From Gallionella sp. (GTDB lineage Bacteria; Pseudomonadota; Gammaproteobacteria; Burkholderiales; Gallionellaceae), in assembly GCA_023229845.1 (NCBI GenBank), contig JALNYK010000008.1, forward strand, positions 39,433 through 103,432: a stretch of DNA of 64,000 bases, given 5' to 3'. The translations under genes and the position numbers were made by a program. The notes under the pieces are model-generated. The model did no database searches. It had not been told where the DNA came from and saw nothing but the letters and a program-made list of their open reading frames with translations. Shown here piece by piece: positions 37,678 to 47,885 of this stretch; the stretch's first letter is position 1; the number at the start of each line of letters is the position of its first letter.

Positions 37678-39555
37678 TTAATGCCCGTGCACGTCGCTGA
37701 GCAATTCCTTGATGTCCAGAATCAGCACGATGTCGCCCTCGCTGGACATCGTGACGCCGGCCACCCCCTTGGGACGGAAACTATCCAGCGACTTGATCAC
37801 GACATCCTCATGCCCGACAAAGCCGTCTGCCGACAGGATGAAGCTGTTGTGGCCGAACTGCATCAGTACGCCGACCTCGGATTGCTCGTTGCTCCCCCAG
37901 CCGATCAGCTGAGCCAGCGGCAACACCGGCAACACCTCGCCGCGCACCACCATGGTCGCGCGTCCCGAAACTTGCTGCAGTTGCTCCTGCGTGACCGGCA
38001 ATATCTCGCGCACCATGGACAGCGGCACCGCAAACGACTGGTCGGCCAGCCGTAACACCAGCACCGGCAGGATCGCCAGCGTCAGCGGCAAGGCAATCGT
38101 GAACACGCTGCCCCTGCCCGGCTCCGAGTGAATGGCTATCGTGCCGTTGAGCCGCTGGATGTTGGTCTTAACCACATCCATGCCGACGCCGCGGCCGGAC
38201 ACGCTGGAGACTTCGTCTTTGGTCGAGAAGCCAGGCAGGAAGATCAGTTCCAGACATTGCCGCTCGTCCAGAGTGCTTCCGGCTTCGCTGGTGATCAGCC
38301 CCTTCTCGATTGCCTTGTTGCGGATCGCCTCTGGACGCATGCCGCGACCGTCGTCGGTGATCGTGATCAGGATATGGTCGCCCTCCTGGCGCGCGGAGAG
38401 TTCGACGATGCTCTTCTCCGGCTTGCCGGCCGCGATACGTCCCTCTATGGTCTCGACGCCGTGATCCACCGCGTTGCGCACCAGATGCACCAGCGGGTCG
38501 TTGAGGTCCTCGATCATGGTCTTGTCCATCTCGGTCTCTTCGCCGACCAGCACCAGTTCGACGTCCTTGCCCAGCGAACGCGCCAGATCGCGCGCCAGAC
38601 GCGGATATTTCTTGAACAAACGGCCGATCGGCTGCATGCGCGTCTTCATCACCGCGTTCTGCAGGTTGACCACCAGCATGTCCAACTGGCCGACCGCCCG
38701 GTCGAGCTCGCTTAGCGTATTGGCATCGTTGCGTCCCTGCAGAATATCGGAGCGCAGATGAGTCAAACGGTTCTTGGTCAAACCGATCTCGCCGGACAGG
38801 TTGAGCACCTGATCCAATCTATCGGTATCCACGCGTATCGTGGATTCCTTGGCTTCTTTCGGAGGCACGTCGCCGTCGCGCCGTCCGACCGTGGCGCCCG
38901 GCGCATCGGCGTCCCGGCGACCGATGGCCTTCCTGGTGAGCTCTTCCTCGGAGATTGCATCGATAGCCTGTTGCATCGGCACGATTTCCGCCTGCCTGTG
39001 CGGAACCGGCATTTCCGCGGACACCCGCTTGACGATATCGCCATCGCCGGTCAACGCGCTATACAACGCATCCCAGTCCACGCCATCCGGAGCCTGGGTA
39101 GCGGTCGCCCCGGCGACCGGCTGCGCCGGCATCGCGGCAGGGGCCGCAGCATTGCCGACGGTCTGACCGTCCAGCGCCGCCTTCAGATTGTCCAGCATCC
39201 CGGCGGGAGCGGCAGCCGGTTGCTGGCTCTGCTGCAACGCGCCGAACATCCTGCGCACTTCGGCGGTCGCCGCGAAGATCACATCCATCAACTCTGCACT
39301 CAGCGTCAGTTCACGGTTGCGTAGCTTGTCGAACAGGTTCTCGGTCAGATGGCACAGCGTAACCAATTCGGTCGCATCGAGAAAACCCGCGCCCCCCTTG
39401 ATGGTGTGGAAACCGCGAAATATCTCGTTGAGCAGCCTGCCGTCGTCCGGACGCTTCTCCAGTTCCATCAGCTTGCTGTCCACGTCGGACAGCATGTCGC
39501 CCGCCTCCAGCAGAAAATCGCCCAACATTTCTTCCATGCCTGCAAAATCGTTCAT
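37678..39555 (-). CDS. cheA: Chemotaxis histidine kinase CheA
   Basis: The protein has 625 residues. P1 has the phospho-accepting H50 in GFHTIKGGAGF. A Pro/Ala linker (about 115-165) replaces a clear P2. The dimerisation helices are around LDQVLNLSGEIGLTKNRL. The ATP domain has an N box (HLVRNAVDHGVE), a G1 box (ITDDGRGM) and SGRGVGMDVV. The P5 CheW-like domain is at the end (LPLTLAILPVLVLRL). It phosphorylates CheY under chemoreceptor control. The start is one base after the cheZ stop, so translation is coupled. The 3' end is duplicated downstream. Confidence 0.96.
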   Translation of the reverse strand: MNDFAGMEEMLGDFLLEAGDMLSDVDSKLMELEKRPDDGRLLNEIFRGFHTIKGGAGFLDATELVTLCHLTENLFDKLRNRELTLSAELMDVIFAATAEVRRMFGALQQSQQPAAAPAGMLDNLKAALDGQTVGNAAAPAAMPAQPVAGATATQAPDGVDWDALYSALTGDGDIVKRVSAEMPVPHRQAEIVPMQQAIDAISEEELTRKAIGRRDADAPGATVGRRDGDVPPKEAKESTIRVDTDRLDQVLNLSGEIGLTKNRLTHLRSDILQGRNDANTLSELDRAVGQLDMLVVNLQNAVMKTRMQPIGRLFKKYPRLARDLARSLGKDVELVLVGEETEMDKTMIEDLNDPLVHLVRNAVDHGVETIEGRIAAGKPEKSIVELSARQEGDHILITITDDGRGMRPEAIRNKAIEKGLITSEAGSTLDERQCLELIFLPGFSTKDEVSSVSGRGVGMDVVKTNIQRLNGTIAIHSEPGRGSVFTIALPLTLAILPVLVLRLADQSFAVPLSMVREILPVTQEQLQQVSGRATMVVRGEVLPVLPLAQLIGWGSNEQSEVGVLMQFGHNSFILSADGFVGHEDVVIKSLDSFRPKGVAGVTMSSEGDIVLILDIKELLSDVHGH

Positions 39556-39556
39556 G

Positions 39557-40288
39557 TCAGAACCCCAAACTTGCCAGCAGATCGTCCACCTGATCCTGGC
39601 TGGTCACGATGTCATTGCGCCCGGCCGGATTGATCACCGGTCCGTTCTGCAACCCGGCGTCGAACTCCGACTTCACCCCGAACTCCGCCTTCACCTCGGG
39701 CGGCGCGCTCTCCAGCAGCAACTGCACCAGTTGCTGCTCCATTTTTTGCGTCACATCCACAATCTTCTTGATGACCTGACCGGTCAGATCCTGAAAGTCC
39801 TGCGCCATCATGATTTCCATCAGTTGCGCATTGGTCGCCTTGGTCTGAAGCGGTACTTCGTTATCGAGAAAATCCCGTGTCTGCAACACCAGATATTTGA
39901 ACTGCTCGACATCCAGCTTCTTGTCGAACAGCATCTGCCACTGACCAGACAGCCGCGCTGACTTGCTGCCAAGCTTTTCCATGATGGGCTGCGCCGTATC
40001 GGTGGCGTTCAGCACCCGCTCCGCCGCCTGCTGCGTCATCGTCGCGACATAGTTCAGGCGGTCGCGCGCATCGGGAATCGTCGAGGAAACCACTTTCTCG
40101 ATCTCCTCGTTCAGCCCCAGTTCGCGCAGCGTGTTGTGCAGCGTACGCGCCATGTGCCCGAGGCTGTTGATAACCTTGTCGCCTTCCGCGCCCCGCGCGG
40201 AATCCCCGGCGCCGTCGGCTTGCGCCGCGAGAATGCTGTCAAACAGCACTTCCAGTTCGTCGCTGTCTGTGTTGGTGTGATTACTCAT
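39557..40288 (-). CDS. cheZ: CheY-P phosphatase CheZ
   Basis: The product is 243 residues from ATG MSNHTNTDSDEL. The long helical hairpin contains the catalytic region MAQDFQDLTGQVIKKI (the Asp and Gln that speed CheY-P hydrolysis), and the C-terminal CheY-binding peptide is DQVDDLLASLGF. A GTG four codons upstream overlaps the cheY stop but has no ribosome site. It resets the flagellar signal in the polar or motor-proximal array. Confidence 0.94.
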   Translation of the reverse strand: MSNHTNTDSDELEVLFDSILAAQADGAGDSARGAEGDKVINSLGHMARTLHNTLRELGLNEEIEKVVSSTIPDARDRLNYVATMTQQAAERVLNATDTAQPIMEKLGSKSARLSGQWQMLFDKKLDVEQFKYLVLQTRDFLDNEVPLQTKATNAQLMEIMMAQDFQDLTGQVIKKIVDVTQKMEQQLVQLLLESAPPEVKAEFGVKSEFDAGLQNGPVINPAGRNDIVTSQDQVDDLLASLGF

Positions 40289-40296
40289 GAGCCTGC

Positions 40297-40686
40297 TCAC
40301 TTTTGCATGTTGTGAAATATTTTCTTCAGCTTCTCGTCCAGCGTCCCCGAGGTGAACGGCTTGACGATATAGCCCGAAGCGCCTGCCTGCGCCGCCTCGA
40401 TGATGTTTTCCTTCTTCGCCTCCGCGGTGATCATCAGTACCGGAAGATGCTTGAGCCCTGCGTCGGCACGGATGGCCTTGAGCAGCTCGATGCCGGTCAT
40501 GTTCGGCATGTTCCAGTCGGTCGCCACGAAATCGAACTTCTCCTTGCGCAGCATGTTCAACGCGGCCACGCCGTCGTCCGCCTCCTGTACGTTGGAAAAC
40601 CCCAGCTCCTTGAGCAGGTTGCGCACGATGCGACGCATCGTCGCGAAGTCGTCCACCACCAGAAATTTCATGTTTGGATCAGCCAC
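40297..40686 (-). CDS. cheY: Chemotaxis response regulator CheY
   Basis: This 129-residue single receiver domain has the acid pair in [16 protein letters not shown], phospho-acceptor D57 (ATDWNMPNM), the switch Thr in VLMITAEA and Lys in IVKPFT. The sequence is the classic flagellar CheY type. It precedes cheZ by a few bases on the same transcript. Confidence 0.96.
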   Translation of the reverse strand: MADPNMKFLVVDDFATMRRIVRNLLKELGFSNVQEADDGVAALNMLRKEKFDFVATDWNMPNMTGIELLKAIRADAGLKHLPVLMITAEAKKENIIEAAQAGASGYIVKPFTSGTLDEKLKKIFHNMQK

Positions 40687-40710
40687 AACAACCTCCGGAA
40701 AAAACCATGC

Positions 40711-41661
40711 TCACGCCGCCAGCAAGGGGCGCAGCGTATCGGACAGGGCCAGCCCGTCGAACTTGGGTACGTAGTAGTCCACGCCGACCCGCCTGCCCAT
40801 CGCGCGGTTCGCGTCCGACGACAGCGACGAGTGCATCACCACCGGGATGCCGTCGAAACGATGATCGGATTTGATATGCTGGGTCAGCACATAGCCGTCC
40901 ATCTCCGGCATCTCGGCATCCACCAGGATCGCCTGTATCTGGTCGTGCAGCCTGACGCCTGCGGCCTGGGTGCTTTCCGCCATCACTTTCAGGCGATCCC
41001 ATGCCTCGCGACCATTGTTGGCCTGCATCTGGCGCACGCCCATTTTGTCCAGCACCTCGGCGATCTTGCGGCGCGCGACCGAGGAATCGTCCACGAAGAA
41101 AACGCACAACTCGTGCCCGTCCTCCAGCTTCTGGACCTCGCCTATGGCATCCTCGCCGAACGCGCTGACCAATATCTGCTCGACATCCATCAGCGAGACC
41201 AGCGAACCGTCCTCCAGCTCGGTCAGCGCATTGACCAGCCCGCCCTTGCTGGTCAGCATGTCGTCGGTGGCGCGCACGCGATCCCAGTCCACGCGGATAA
41301 TGCGATCCACCTCGTGCACCAGAAAGCCGAGAATATGTTTGCTGTATTCCGCCACCATCATCGCCCGCTGCGATTCTGGCGGCGCATTCACCCCCATGAA
41401 CCTGGCCAGATTCAGCACCGGCAACACATGGCCGCGCAAGCTGACGATGCCGTCCACACCCTGCGGCATGTTCGGCGTCCGGGTCAGCGACATCGCGCGG
41501 CACACCTCCTTGATCTTGAATACGTTGATGCCGAAGCGCTCGCCGGTGCCTATCGAAAACAGCAGGATTTCCATCTTGTTGCTGCCGGCCAGATTGGTGC
41601 GCGCGTCCACGCTGCCCAGCAGGGAGTCGTCCCGCATCTGCATTAGTTCTGTTCCTTTCAT
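40711..41661 (-). CDS. cheV: CheV coupling protein, second copy
   Basis: This 316-residue protein has an N-terminal CheW domain (NKMEILLFSIGTGERFGINVFK, GVDGIVSLRGHVLPVLNL) and a C-terminal receiver (FFVDDSSVARRKI, LVDAEMPEMDGY, MHSSLS, VPKF). It couples receptors to CheA and buffers phosphoryl flow. Start ATG 41661 is six bases after GAGGA; a TTG five codons upstream is less likely. It overlaps no gene and lies about 11 bases after the first cheV. Confidence 0.93.
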   Translation of the reverse strand: MKGTELMQMRDDSLLGSVDARTNLAGSNKMEILLFSIGTGERFGINVFKIKEVCRAMSLTRTPNMPQGVDGIVSLRGHVLPVLNLARFMGVNAPPESQRAMMVAEYSKHILGFLVHEVDRIIRVDWDRVRATDDMLTSKGGLVNALTELEDGSLVSLMDVEQILVSAFGEDAIGEVQKLEDGHELCVFFVDDSSVARRKIAEVLDKMGVRQMQANNGREAWDRLKVMAESTQAAGVRLHDQIQAILVDAEMPEMDGYVLTQHIKSDHRFDGIPVVMHSSLSSDANRAMGRRVGVDYYVPKFDGLALSDTLRPLLAA

Positions 41662-41672
41662 GCCCTGTCCTC

Positions 41673-42614
41673 TCAAGCCAAAAGACGCGTCAATGTCTGC
41701 GCCAATTTCTGCGGTTCGAATTTCGGCACATACTCGTCCACGCCGACCGACTTGCCGAGCATCTGGTTGGAGTCGCTGGACAGCGACGAATGCATCAGTA
41801 CCGGGATGCCGTTGAAGCGCTTGTCCGCCTTGATCTTGCGCGTCAGCATGTAGCCATCCATCTCCGGCATTTCCACATCGGTCAAGATGACCTGGAACGT
41901 ATCGGTCAACGGCCTGTTAGCCGCTTCTGCCTGATCCGCCAGCTTCTTGAGCTCCTGCCAAGCCTGCATGCCGTTCACCGCCGAAACATGGTTCACCCCC
42001 ATCGCATCCAGCGTGCGCGAAATCTGGTTGCGCGCCACATGGGAATCGTCCGCGAAGAACACCGTGCGATCGCTCACGCCGAGCGCTTTCACGCTCTTGA
42101 AAACATGCTCGTCGTCGAACCGGGTGGTTTCCGACAGCACCTTCTCGACATCCATCATCATCACCAGCCGTTTGTCCGGCAACTCGGTCACCGCGGTGAT
42201 CAGCCCGCCCATCTGGGCATTGAGCATCTCCGGCGGCACGCGCATCGCCGACCAGTCCAGGCGCAGGATGGTATCCACCGACTCGACCAGAAAACCCTGA
42301 ATATGGCCGTTGTATTCGGTCACGATCATGATGTTGGGACGCGTGTCAGTTTCCACCCCGACATACTTGGCCAGGTCGATCACCGGCACCAATGCGCCGC
42401 GCAGGCTGACCATGCCCTCCACCGCTTCCGGCATCTCCGGTGCGCGCGTGATCGCCGGGATGCGCATCACCTCGCGCACCTTGAACACGTTGATGCCGAA
42501 GATCTCCTGCCGCCCGGTGCGCTGATCGCGCCCGAGCGTGAACATCAATATCTCCAGCTTGTTGGTGCCCGCCAGCTTGGAGCGGGCGTCAATGTTTCTC
42601 AATAAATCGGACAT
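41673..42614 (-). CDS. cheV: CheV coupling protein, first copy
   Basis: This 313-residue protein has the same CheW-plus-receiver layout as its neighbour (EILMFTLGRDQRTGRQEIFG, GMVSLRGALVPVIDLAKY; FFADDSHVARNQI, LTDVEMPEMDGY). The two are clearly paralogous but diverged. An AGGAG precedes the start, and this is the first gene of the che run. There is no separate cheW gene in the window, so these may serve as the couplers here. Confidence 0.93.
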   Translation of the reverse strand: MSDLLRNIDARSKLAGTNKLEILMFTLGRDQRTGRQEIFGINVFKVREVMRIPAITRAPEMPEAVEGMVSLRGALVPVIDLAKYVGVETDTRPNIMIVTEYNGHIQGFLVESVDTILRLDWSAMRVPPEMLNAQMGGLITAVTELPDKRLVMMMDVEKVLSETTRFDDEHVFKSVKALGVSDRTVFFADDSHVARNQISRTLDAMGVNHVSAVNGMQAWQELKKLADQAEAANRPLTDTFQVILTDVEMPEMDGYMLTRKIKADKRFNGIPVLMHSSLSSDSNQMLGKSVGVDEYVPKFEPQKLAQTLTRLLA

Positions 42615-42640
42615 CTATTTCTCCTGCAAAGACATCGCGT

Positions 42641-42729
42641 GTAGGAGCCCGACTTGTCGGGCGATCCCAAAGACATCGCGCAACACCCAAGGGTGCAAGA
42701 ACCTCTGCGAGGCAAGTTGCGCTCCTACA
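42641..42729. repeat. GTAGGAGC...GCTCCTAC palindromic repeat
   Basis: The element runs from GTAGGAGCCCGACTTGTCGGGC to TTGCGCTCCTAC, with inner hairpins. It lies between the chemoreceptor gene and cheV. It is related to 8455-8543. Confidence 0.65.
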
Positions 42730-42757
42730 ACCGCATTTCCAGACATGGGCGGGTGAA

Positions 42758-44827
42758 TCAATCAACGGCGCACTTGGTCAGCGGATATCCGGCCCGACGC
42801 AATCCTGCCGCCGATTCCATCAATTCGTCGCCGGCCGCCTTCGCCTCCCTGGCCTGTTGCGCGTTGTTGTCCACCAGGCCGGTCAAATTTTCGATGCCTC
42901 TTGCCACACTCTCACCAGCGGCAGACTGCTCGCGCGACGCATGAGCTATATGGTCGATGCGCTGGGCGACGCTGGTCGTCGCGCTCATGATTTCCTTCAG
43001 CCCTTCGCCGTTCCGTCGGATCAGTTCGATGCTGTTTCCGACCTCGGTCACCGCGCCGCGCATCGACTGCACCGCAGCCCCGGAGATCGCGTTGATCTCG
43101 CCTATCGTGCTGGCGATATCCTTGGTGCTGGATGCGGTGCGCTCGGCCAGCTTGCGCACCTCGTCGGCCACGACCGCGAAGCCGCGCCCCTGCTCTCCGG
43201 CGCGCGCCGCCTCGATCGCGGCATTCAGCGCCAGCAGGTTGGTCTGGTCGGCGATATCCTTGATCGCATTAGCGATCGTGCCAATTTTCTCGATTGACGC
43301 CCCAAGATCGGCAATCGTCTGGCTGGACGATTGCACGGTCTCGGCCACCTTGCTGGTCGCGGCAATACTGAGTTCCATGTTGCGGTTGTTCTGCTCGACG
43401 ACGCCCTGCATCGTCTTGGCGTCGTTCAGCGAATCCGCCGCCATTTCCGCGACCTCGGCAACCGACTGGCTGAATTCCTCGACCGTGCTGGCGATCTGCT
43501 GGATGTGGTCATGCTCGCCGGCGGCATTGTTCGCCACGGTAGTCACCTTGCTGTCCATCTCGGTTATGCGTTTTTGCATATGCCCCACCGGCGTGACGAT
43601 CTCATCCACCACGGTGCGCAGATAGCTTTGCATGGTCTGGACTCCGTTCAGCAGCCGTCCAAGTTCATCGCGCCCGCTGATGTCGATTTCATCGTTCATG
43701 TCACCCTGCATAAGATGCTGGAAGCCGATCCCCGCCATCGCCGCCGGCGCTCCGACATATTTACGAACCAGATAACCGATATAGAAAAACAGGAATATCT
43801 GCAGTACGATTTGTGCGAATAGCACCTTGAGTTCCAGACGATCGATTTTCGCCATATGCGGCTCGATGTTCAGCACCAGATCGGATACGCCAAGCACAGT
43901 TCCTTCCGGAGCGGCATGACAGCCGGTACAGTCGGTGCCGTGGAAATCCTTGCTGGACATGTAAGGCGTCACCAGGCGCAGGGTCTTGCCGTCAGCACTG
44001 AAGATGGTTTGCGGCAGTTCGCTGTCAATCGCGCGCCGCTGTACATCGTCATCGATCTGCGCCTCCGGCAGCCCCGGCCCGTAAGCCTCCACCACCGGCT
44101 GCGCGCGCAACAGGCGCACCGATTCGACCCCCTCGATCGAGCCCTTGACCTTTTCCAATGACAGCTTGCGCAGGCTGGCGTCGCCAACCTGCCCGGAGAC
44201 CATCAACATATTGGCGCGGTCTATCGCCTCGTTGGCCAACTGCTGGGTTTCAGCGACCAACGCCTCTTTTTCGCGTTCCTTGATATTCCCGAACAGGTAG
44301 TACTGACCGATACTCAGCACGATGAACAGAATGATCTGGAGAGCGAATTGCAGTTTGTGCGACAGCGTCCAGTATTTGAATTTGTACGACTCGAATTTAG
44401 ACTCGATTCGCGCGCCGCTGGCGTTCAGCTGCTTGTACAGCGCCTCTGCCTCGGAAACCTGCTGACGCGTCGGTGCGCGCCGCACCGACGAATAGCCGAC
44501 GACAGCGCCATTTTCATAAACAGGCGCAACGGTGGCACGCACCCAATAGTGATCGCCGTTCTTGCAACGATTCTTGACCGTTCCGCGCCATGCGCGTCCG
44601 TCCTTCAGCGTGTCCCACAGCCACTCGAACGCCTGCGGCGGCATGTCCGGATGGCGCACGATGTTGTGGCTCTTTCCCATCAGCTCTTCGCGCGCATAGC
44701 CCGACAGCGCGACGAAAGCGTCGTTGGCATAGGTGGTGATACCCTTGATGTCGGTGCGCGACACCAGCACAGCCTTGTCCGGGAACGGCGCCTCCTTCTG
44801 CGACACATAAGCATTCTTGTTCTGCAT
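42758..44827 (-). CDS. PAS-containing chemoreceptor with c-type heme motif
   Basis: The product is 689 residues from [16 protein letters not shown]. An Aer-type PAS domain is at about 20-120 ([33 protein letters not shown]). TM1 is at about 160-178. A periplasmic domain contains C300-T-G-C303-H304 ([15 protein letters not shown]), a c-type heme attachment site. TM2 is at about 333-355, then HAMP and a receptor signalling domain ([20 protein letters not shown]). It probably senses redox state, oxygen or NO through the heme, with a second internal PAS input. An ORF extension to 44917 is not family-like. It lies just upstream of the cheV-cheA run. Confidence 0.9.
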   Translation of the reverse strand: MQNKNAYVSQKEAPFPDKAVLVSRTDIKGITTYANDAFVALSGYAREELMGKSHNIVRHPDMPPQAFEWLWDTLKDGRAWRGTVKNRCKNGDHYWVRATVAPVYENGAVVGYSSVRRAPTRQQVSEAEALYKQLNASGARIESKFESYKFKYWTLSHKLQFALQIILFIVLSIGQYYLFGNIKEREKEALVAETQQLANEAIDRANMLMVSGQVGDASLRKLSLEKVKGSIEGVESVRLLRAQPVVEAYGPGLPEAQIDDDVQRRAIDSELPQTIFSADGKTLRLVTPYMSSKDFHGTDCTGCHAAPEGTVLGVSDLVLNIEPHMAKIDRLELKVLFAQIVLQIFLFFYIGYLVRKYVGAPAAMAGIGFQHLMQGDMNDEIDISGRDELGRLLNGVQTMQSYLRTVVDEIVTPVGHMQKRITEMDSKVTTVANNAAGEHDHIQQIASTVEEFSQSVAEVAEMAADSLNDAKTMQGVVEQNNRNMELSIAATSKVAETVQSSSQTIADLGASIEKIGTIANAIKDIADQTNLLALNAAIEAARAGEQGRGFAVVADEVRKLAERTASSTKDIASTIGEINAISGAAVQSMRGAVTEVGNSIELIRRNGEGLKEIMSATTSVAQRIDHIAHASREQSAAGESVARGIENLTGLVDNNAQQAREAKAAGDELMESAAGLRRAGYPLTKCAVD

Positions 44828-44934
44828 AATTCCCAACCCTCTTACCTGATAAAAATCCATTGAGCCGTTGCGCGCAAGGCACGCCTGCCCGACCTCCGCC
44901 TGTATCTGCCCGATCAACAGAGCCTGTACGCTCC

Positions 44935-44961
44935 GTCATTCCGGCGAAGGCCGGAATCCAG
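44935..44961. repeat. GTCATTCCGGC...CGGAATCCAG repeat
   Basis: A palindromic REP-like unit with stem ATTCCGGC / GCCGGAAT. It lies in the 315-base gap (44828-45142) between two chemoreceptor genes, which otherwise shows no gene or clear promoter. Related copies are at 61378-61404 and, inverted, at 61476-61502. Confidence 0.75.
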
Positions 44962-45142
44962 CGGATTTAATTAAAAATGCTTTTATGTCAGTGCGTTGCA
45001 CTGTCTGTTCTATTAGCTGTACACCGGCCTGATGGAACTACTAGCCATTCGACTAAGCTGGCAAACAACGCCAGCCAAGTCGCTGGTTATTCGCCGGTGT
45101 GACGAATTACTTCAATTCCTAAACTATTAATCTTGAAAACAG

Positions 45143-46777
45143 TTACACCCGGAAACGCCCAATCGCCGATTCCAGTTCTCCAGCCAGTTCGCCCAGATGG
45201 CGGATGTCGTCGGCGGTCCGCATGATGCCGGCATGGTTTTCCTCCGCCATGCGCGCGATGTTCTCGACATGCCGCGCAACCTGGGCGCTGACCTGAGTCT
45301 GTTCGCGCACCGCCGCCGCGATGTCGTTCACGCCGTGGCTGGCCTCGCCGACCGAATTACCGGCCTGATCCAGCATGCCGGTCACGCGATCTATGTGCGC
45401 CAATGTCGCATGCAACGAAGTCAGACCGCTCTCGATGGCGGCCTCGGCACGCTCTGCCTTTTCGCTCAACGCGGCGGTCACCCCGTCGATTTCCCCGGCC
45501 GACCGGGACGACATCTCGGCCAGCTTGCGCACTTCGTCCGCCACGACCGCAAAGCCGCGCCCCTGCTCGCCCGCTCGCGCCGCCTCGATCGCCGCATTCA
45601 ATGCCAGCAAATTGGTCTGGTCGGCGATGCCCCTGACCTGCTTGGTCATGCCGGCGATGGAACGGGTGCTCTGCACGAACTCCTCGACCGAGGCGGCGAC
45701 CTGCTTGACCGTTTCCTCGACGCGGCGCACCTCCCGTATCATCCCCGCCGCGCTCTCGTTGCCTTCGCGGGTTCGCGCCAGACTATCCCCGGACAGCCTG
45801 CGCACTTCTTCGGTGCTGTCGGCGACCGAGCCGATGCTGACGGTCATCTGCTCGACCGAGGCTGCCGTCGAGGCCGCCGCTTCGCTTTGCACCAGCGAGC
45901 CCTCGGTCACCTTGCCGGAGACGCTCGCCAGCTTCGCTGCGGTGTTCATCACGTCCTGCGCGCCGGCATGCACCCGGCGCAACGCATCGGCCAGGCTGTC
46001 CATCAGCGCATCGAACGCACGCGAAATCTGTCCGATCTCGTCGTTGCCGCTCACCGGCGCGCGCCGGGTCAGATCGCCGCTGCTCTGTATCGCCAGCATG
46101 ACTTGCTGCAAGTCCTTGACCGGCTGGATCACGTGGCTGATCACCCAGCCGACGACGAAAAACAGCACAACTTGGATGAATACCTGCGCGCCCCACAACA
46201 CGATGTTGGCCCGAGAGATAAACGCATATTCATGCGACACGTCCGACACCACGCTGACTGCACCGTTGACAGTCCCTTCGGGGCCCGCATGGCATTGCAG
46301 GCAGTTGACGCCGCCGTGATCCTTGCTGGCCAGAAATGGCACGACCATGCGCAAGGTCGCCTGCTCCCCCGCATGGGTGACCGCACCCACCTGCGTTCCC
46401 TCGCCCGCCAAGGCCGCCCGATCCATCTCGTCCTGCGGCTGTTCGCTCGCCGTACCCGGACCATATTGATCCTGCACCGGCTTGCCGCGGATCAGACGCA
46501 CCTCGGCCAGATTCAAACGTTTGTCCCGCAACACACCCTCCAGCACTTGCTTGCGCCGCTCGGGGTCGCCGATTTCGCCGTTGAGCATCAGCGCATTCAT
46601 GCCGCGGAATGCCACCTCGGCGGTCAGCGCCGTTTTTTGTTTGACCTCCTCCAGTACGCGATCCTCGAACCAGACGAACGCGAAATGCTGTCCAGTCAGC
46701 AGAATCAGCATCAGGATCAGCTGCACCGGAATCTGCAACTTGTTTTTCAGCGAAAGATCGCTCCACCATTTTTTCAT
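45143..46777 (-). CDS. Chemoreceptor with periplasmic c-type heme motif
   Basis: The product is 544 residues. TM1 is at about 14-36 and TM2 at about 187-210. Between them the periplasmic domain carries C159-L-Q-C162-H163 ([16 protein letters not shown]). A HAMP domain ([21 protein letters not shown]) and the signalling hairpin ([20 protein letters not shown]) follow. The heme-bearing domain aligns with that of the neighbouring receptor ([10 protein letters not shown] / [10 protein letters not shown], then CxxCHAxPEGTV), so both belong to one heme-sensor family resembling DUF3365/Tll0287-type domains. There is no PAS here. GGAGGAG precedes the start. Confidence 0.9.
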   Translation of the reverse strand: MKKWWSDLSLKNKLQIPVQLILMLILLTGQHFAFVWFEDRVLEEVKQKTALTAEVAFRGMNALMLNGEIGDPERRKQVLEGVLRDKRLNLAEVRLIRGKPVQDQYGPGTASEQPQDEMDRAALAGEGTQVGAVTHAGEQATLRMVVPFLASKDHGGVNCLQCHAGPEGTVNGAVSVVSDVSHEYAFISRANIVLWGAQVFIQVVLFFVVGWVISHVIQPVKDLQQVMLAIQSSGDLTRRAPVSGNDEIGQISRAFDALMDSLADALRRVHAGAQDVMNTAAKLASVSGKVTEGSLVQSEAAASTAASVEQMTVSIGSVADSTEEVRRLSGDSLARTREGNESAAGMIREVRRVEETVKQVAASVEEFVQSTRSIAGMTKQVRGIADQTNLLALNAAIEAARAGEQGRGFAVVADEVRKLAEMSSRSAGEIDGVTAALSEKAERAEAAIESGLTSLHATLAHIDRVTGMLDQAGNSVGEASHGVNDIAAAVREQTQVSAQVARHVENIARMAEENHAGIMRTADDIRHLGELAGELESAIGRFRV

Positions 46778-46972
46778 TTGCCGCTCCTCCTGACGTCACA
46801 CAAGTTCGATCTTGATGTCGAATTTGGAATCATCATACCAGAATCGACTATTTTATGATATTTTTATCACTTGTTTCATTTATGCCATATATAATAGCCG
46901 CGCCGCCGATGCATTTATTCGGCGGTGCAACCCGCCTTCTCCCACACCCTCTCGTGGGGTTGAAGGCTTCCC

Positions 46973-46999
46973 CCCCCTCTGTAGTGGAGGGGGATTTTT
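46973..46999 (+). terminator. GC hairpin followed by T-run
   Basis: CCCCCTC / GAGGGGG with a seven-base loop is followed by ATTTTT. No plus-strand gene lies upstream, so it may be a leader hairpin or repeat. It lies in the 295-base divergent gap 46778-47072. Confidence 0.35.
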
Positions 47000-47072
47000 C
47001 GGTGTACGATTTTTTATTTCAGGCGCAAACCACGGTTTTTTGCGTGGCCGCCGCGGACGGACGAGGCAAGCG

Positions 47073-47495
47073 ATGGACAAAACCCGAACAAACATCATCA
47101 TTTACACTCTGGCGGGAGGCGCGGCGCTGGCGGTGCCTGCAATGTTTTCCGGTGGCGCGGAAACAAACCCGTTGCTGCTAGCCTCGCTAGCGCCGGCACT
47201 GCTCGCCTTCGTGCTGCTCGCCCGGATCGGCCTGACGCAACTCGATGCCGCGCATAGTCTGAGCGCGCAACTGGGCGAAATGATAGAGCGCAAGGACATC
47301 CGGCATCTCTTCGTCCCGGTGCCAGGCACCCCGGAGATGAACGCAATCGGGCTGCAACTGAACATCCTGATCTACACTTTGGCCGAGTCCAGAAACAACC
47401 CTACGGCAGCTCCAGGCGCGGATGAAATGCCCTGGCGGAATACTCAAATGCTTCGCCAATGCAGCAATCTGGAGGCGATCGCCGATGCAGCGTGA
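47073..47495 (+). CDS. Small membrane protein with HAMP-like tail
   Basis: The product is 140 residues from MDKTRTNIIIYTLAGG. Two hydrophobic helices (about 8-25 and 32-50) are followed by RIGLTQLDAAHSLSAQLGEM and DIRHLFVPVPGTPEMNAIGLQLN, a pattern like a receptor HAMP domain. No output domain follows. GAGG lies seven bases upstream of the ATG. It overlaps the next gene by 11 bases. It could be a stand-alone membrane input partner for the downstream proteins. Confidence 0.6.
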   Translation: MDKTRTNIIIYTLAGGAALAVPAMFSGGAETNPLLLASLAPALLAFVLLARIGLTQLDAAHSLSAQLGEMIERKDIRHLFVPVPGTPEMNAIGLQLNILIYTLAESRNNPTAAPGADEMPWRNTQMLRQCSNLEAIADAA

Positions 47496-47853
47496 ACTCA
47501 GATTCCTGCTGGGGTATTACTCGGATCTGGACGCAGAGCCATCCGCGGACGTTTTTTTCGTGAATCTGGTGCGCGACAACATGGCCACGCTGACAGCGGC
47601 GACGCATCGCGAAGGCGGCCTGTCACCGCAGGACGGAACAAAGCTGGCCGAAGCCATGGCGAACATCGGCCATGCCGCCGAGGCGATGGGCTATCCGGTT
47701 GTCAAGGCAATGCTGGACGGGATAGGCACGGAACTCCCCCGCAAAGGCAAGAGCTTCCCCCCGAAGCGGCGCGCAAAGATCGCCGAAAAACTCTCCACGG
47801 CCCAGACGCTGATCCGGGACATGGTCTGCCTGGCTGAAACTGGTGCAATTTAA
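47485..47853 (+). CDS. Unknown 122-residue protein
   Basis: I do not recognise this product. The start MQRELRFLLGYYSDLDAEP is eight bases after GGAGG. The sequence is mostly helical and soluble (LVRDNMATLTAATHREGG, KLAEAMANIGHAAEAMGY, KRRAKIAEKLSTAQTLIRD). It overlaps the HAMP-like gene upstream and precedes the HD-GYP gene by 32 bases, so the three are likely one transcript. Confidence 0.6.
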   Translation: MQRELRFLLGYYSDLDAEPSADVFFVNLVRDNMATLTAATHREGGLSPQDGTKLAEAMANIGHAAEAMGYPVVKAMLDGIGTELPRKGKSFPPKRRAKIAEKLSTAQTLIRDMVCLAETGAI

Positions 47854-47885
47854 AAATTGCGGCCCCATTCGATCACAAAGAAAAT

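Larger units (their letters stand above)
36576..37803. repeat. 613-bp tandem duplication
   Basis: Unit one (about 36576-37190) and unit two (about 37189-37803) align at a constant offset of 613 bases, with roughly 20-25 differences. Each unit holds a hairpin, a GTAGGTCGGG palindrome (36677-36722, 37290-37335), a 95-codon gene and the last about 126 bases of cheA. The junction lies at GATCACGAC/AGCCCAACG. Only unit two is joined to full cheA. Confidence 0.9.
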
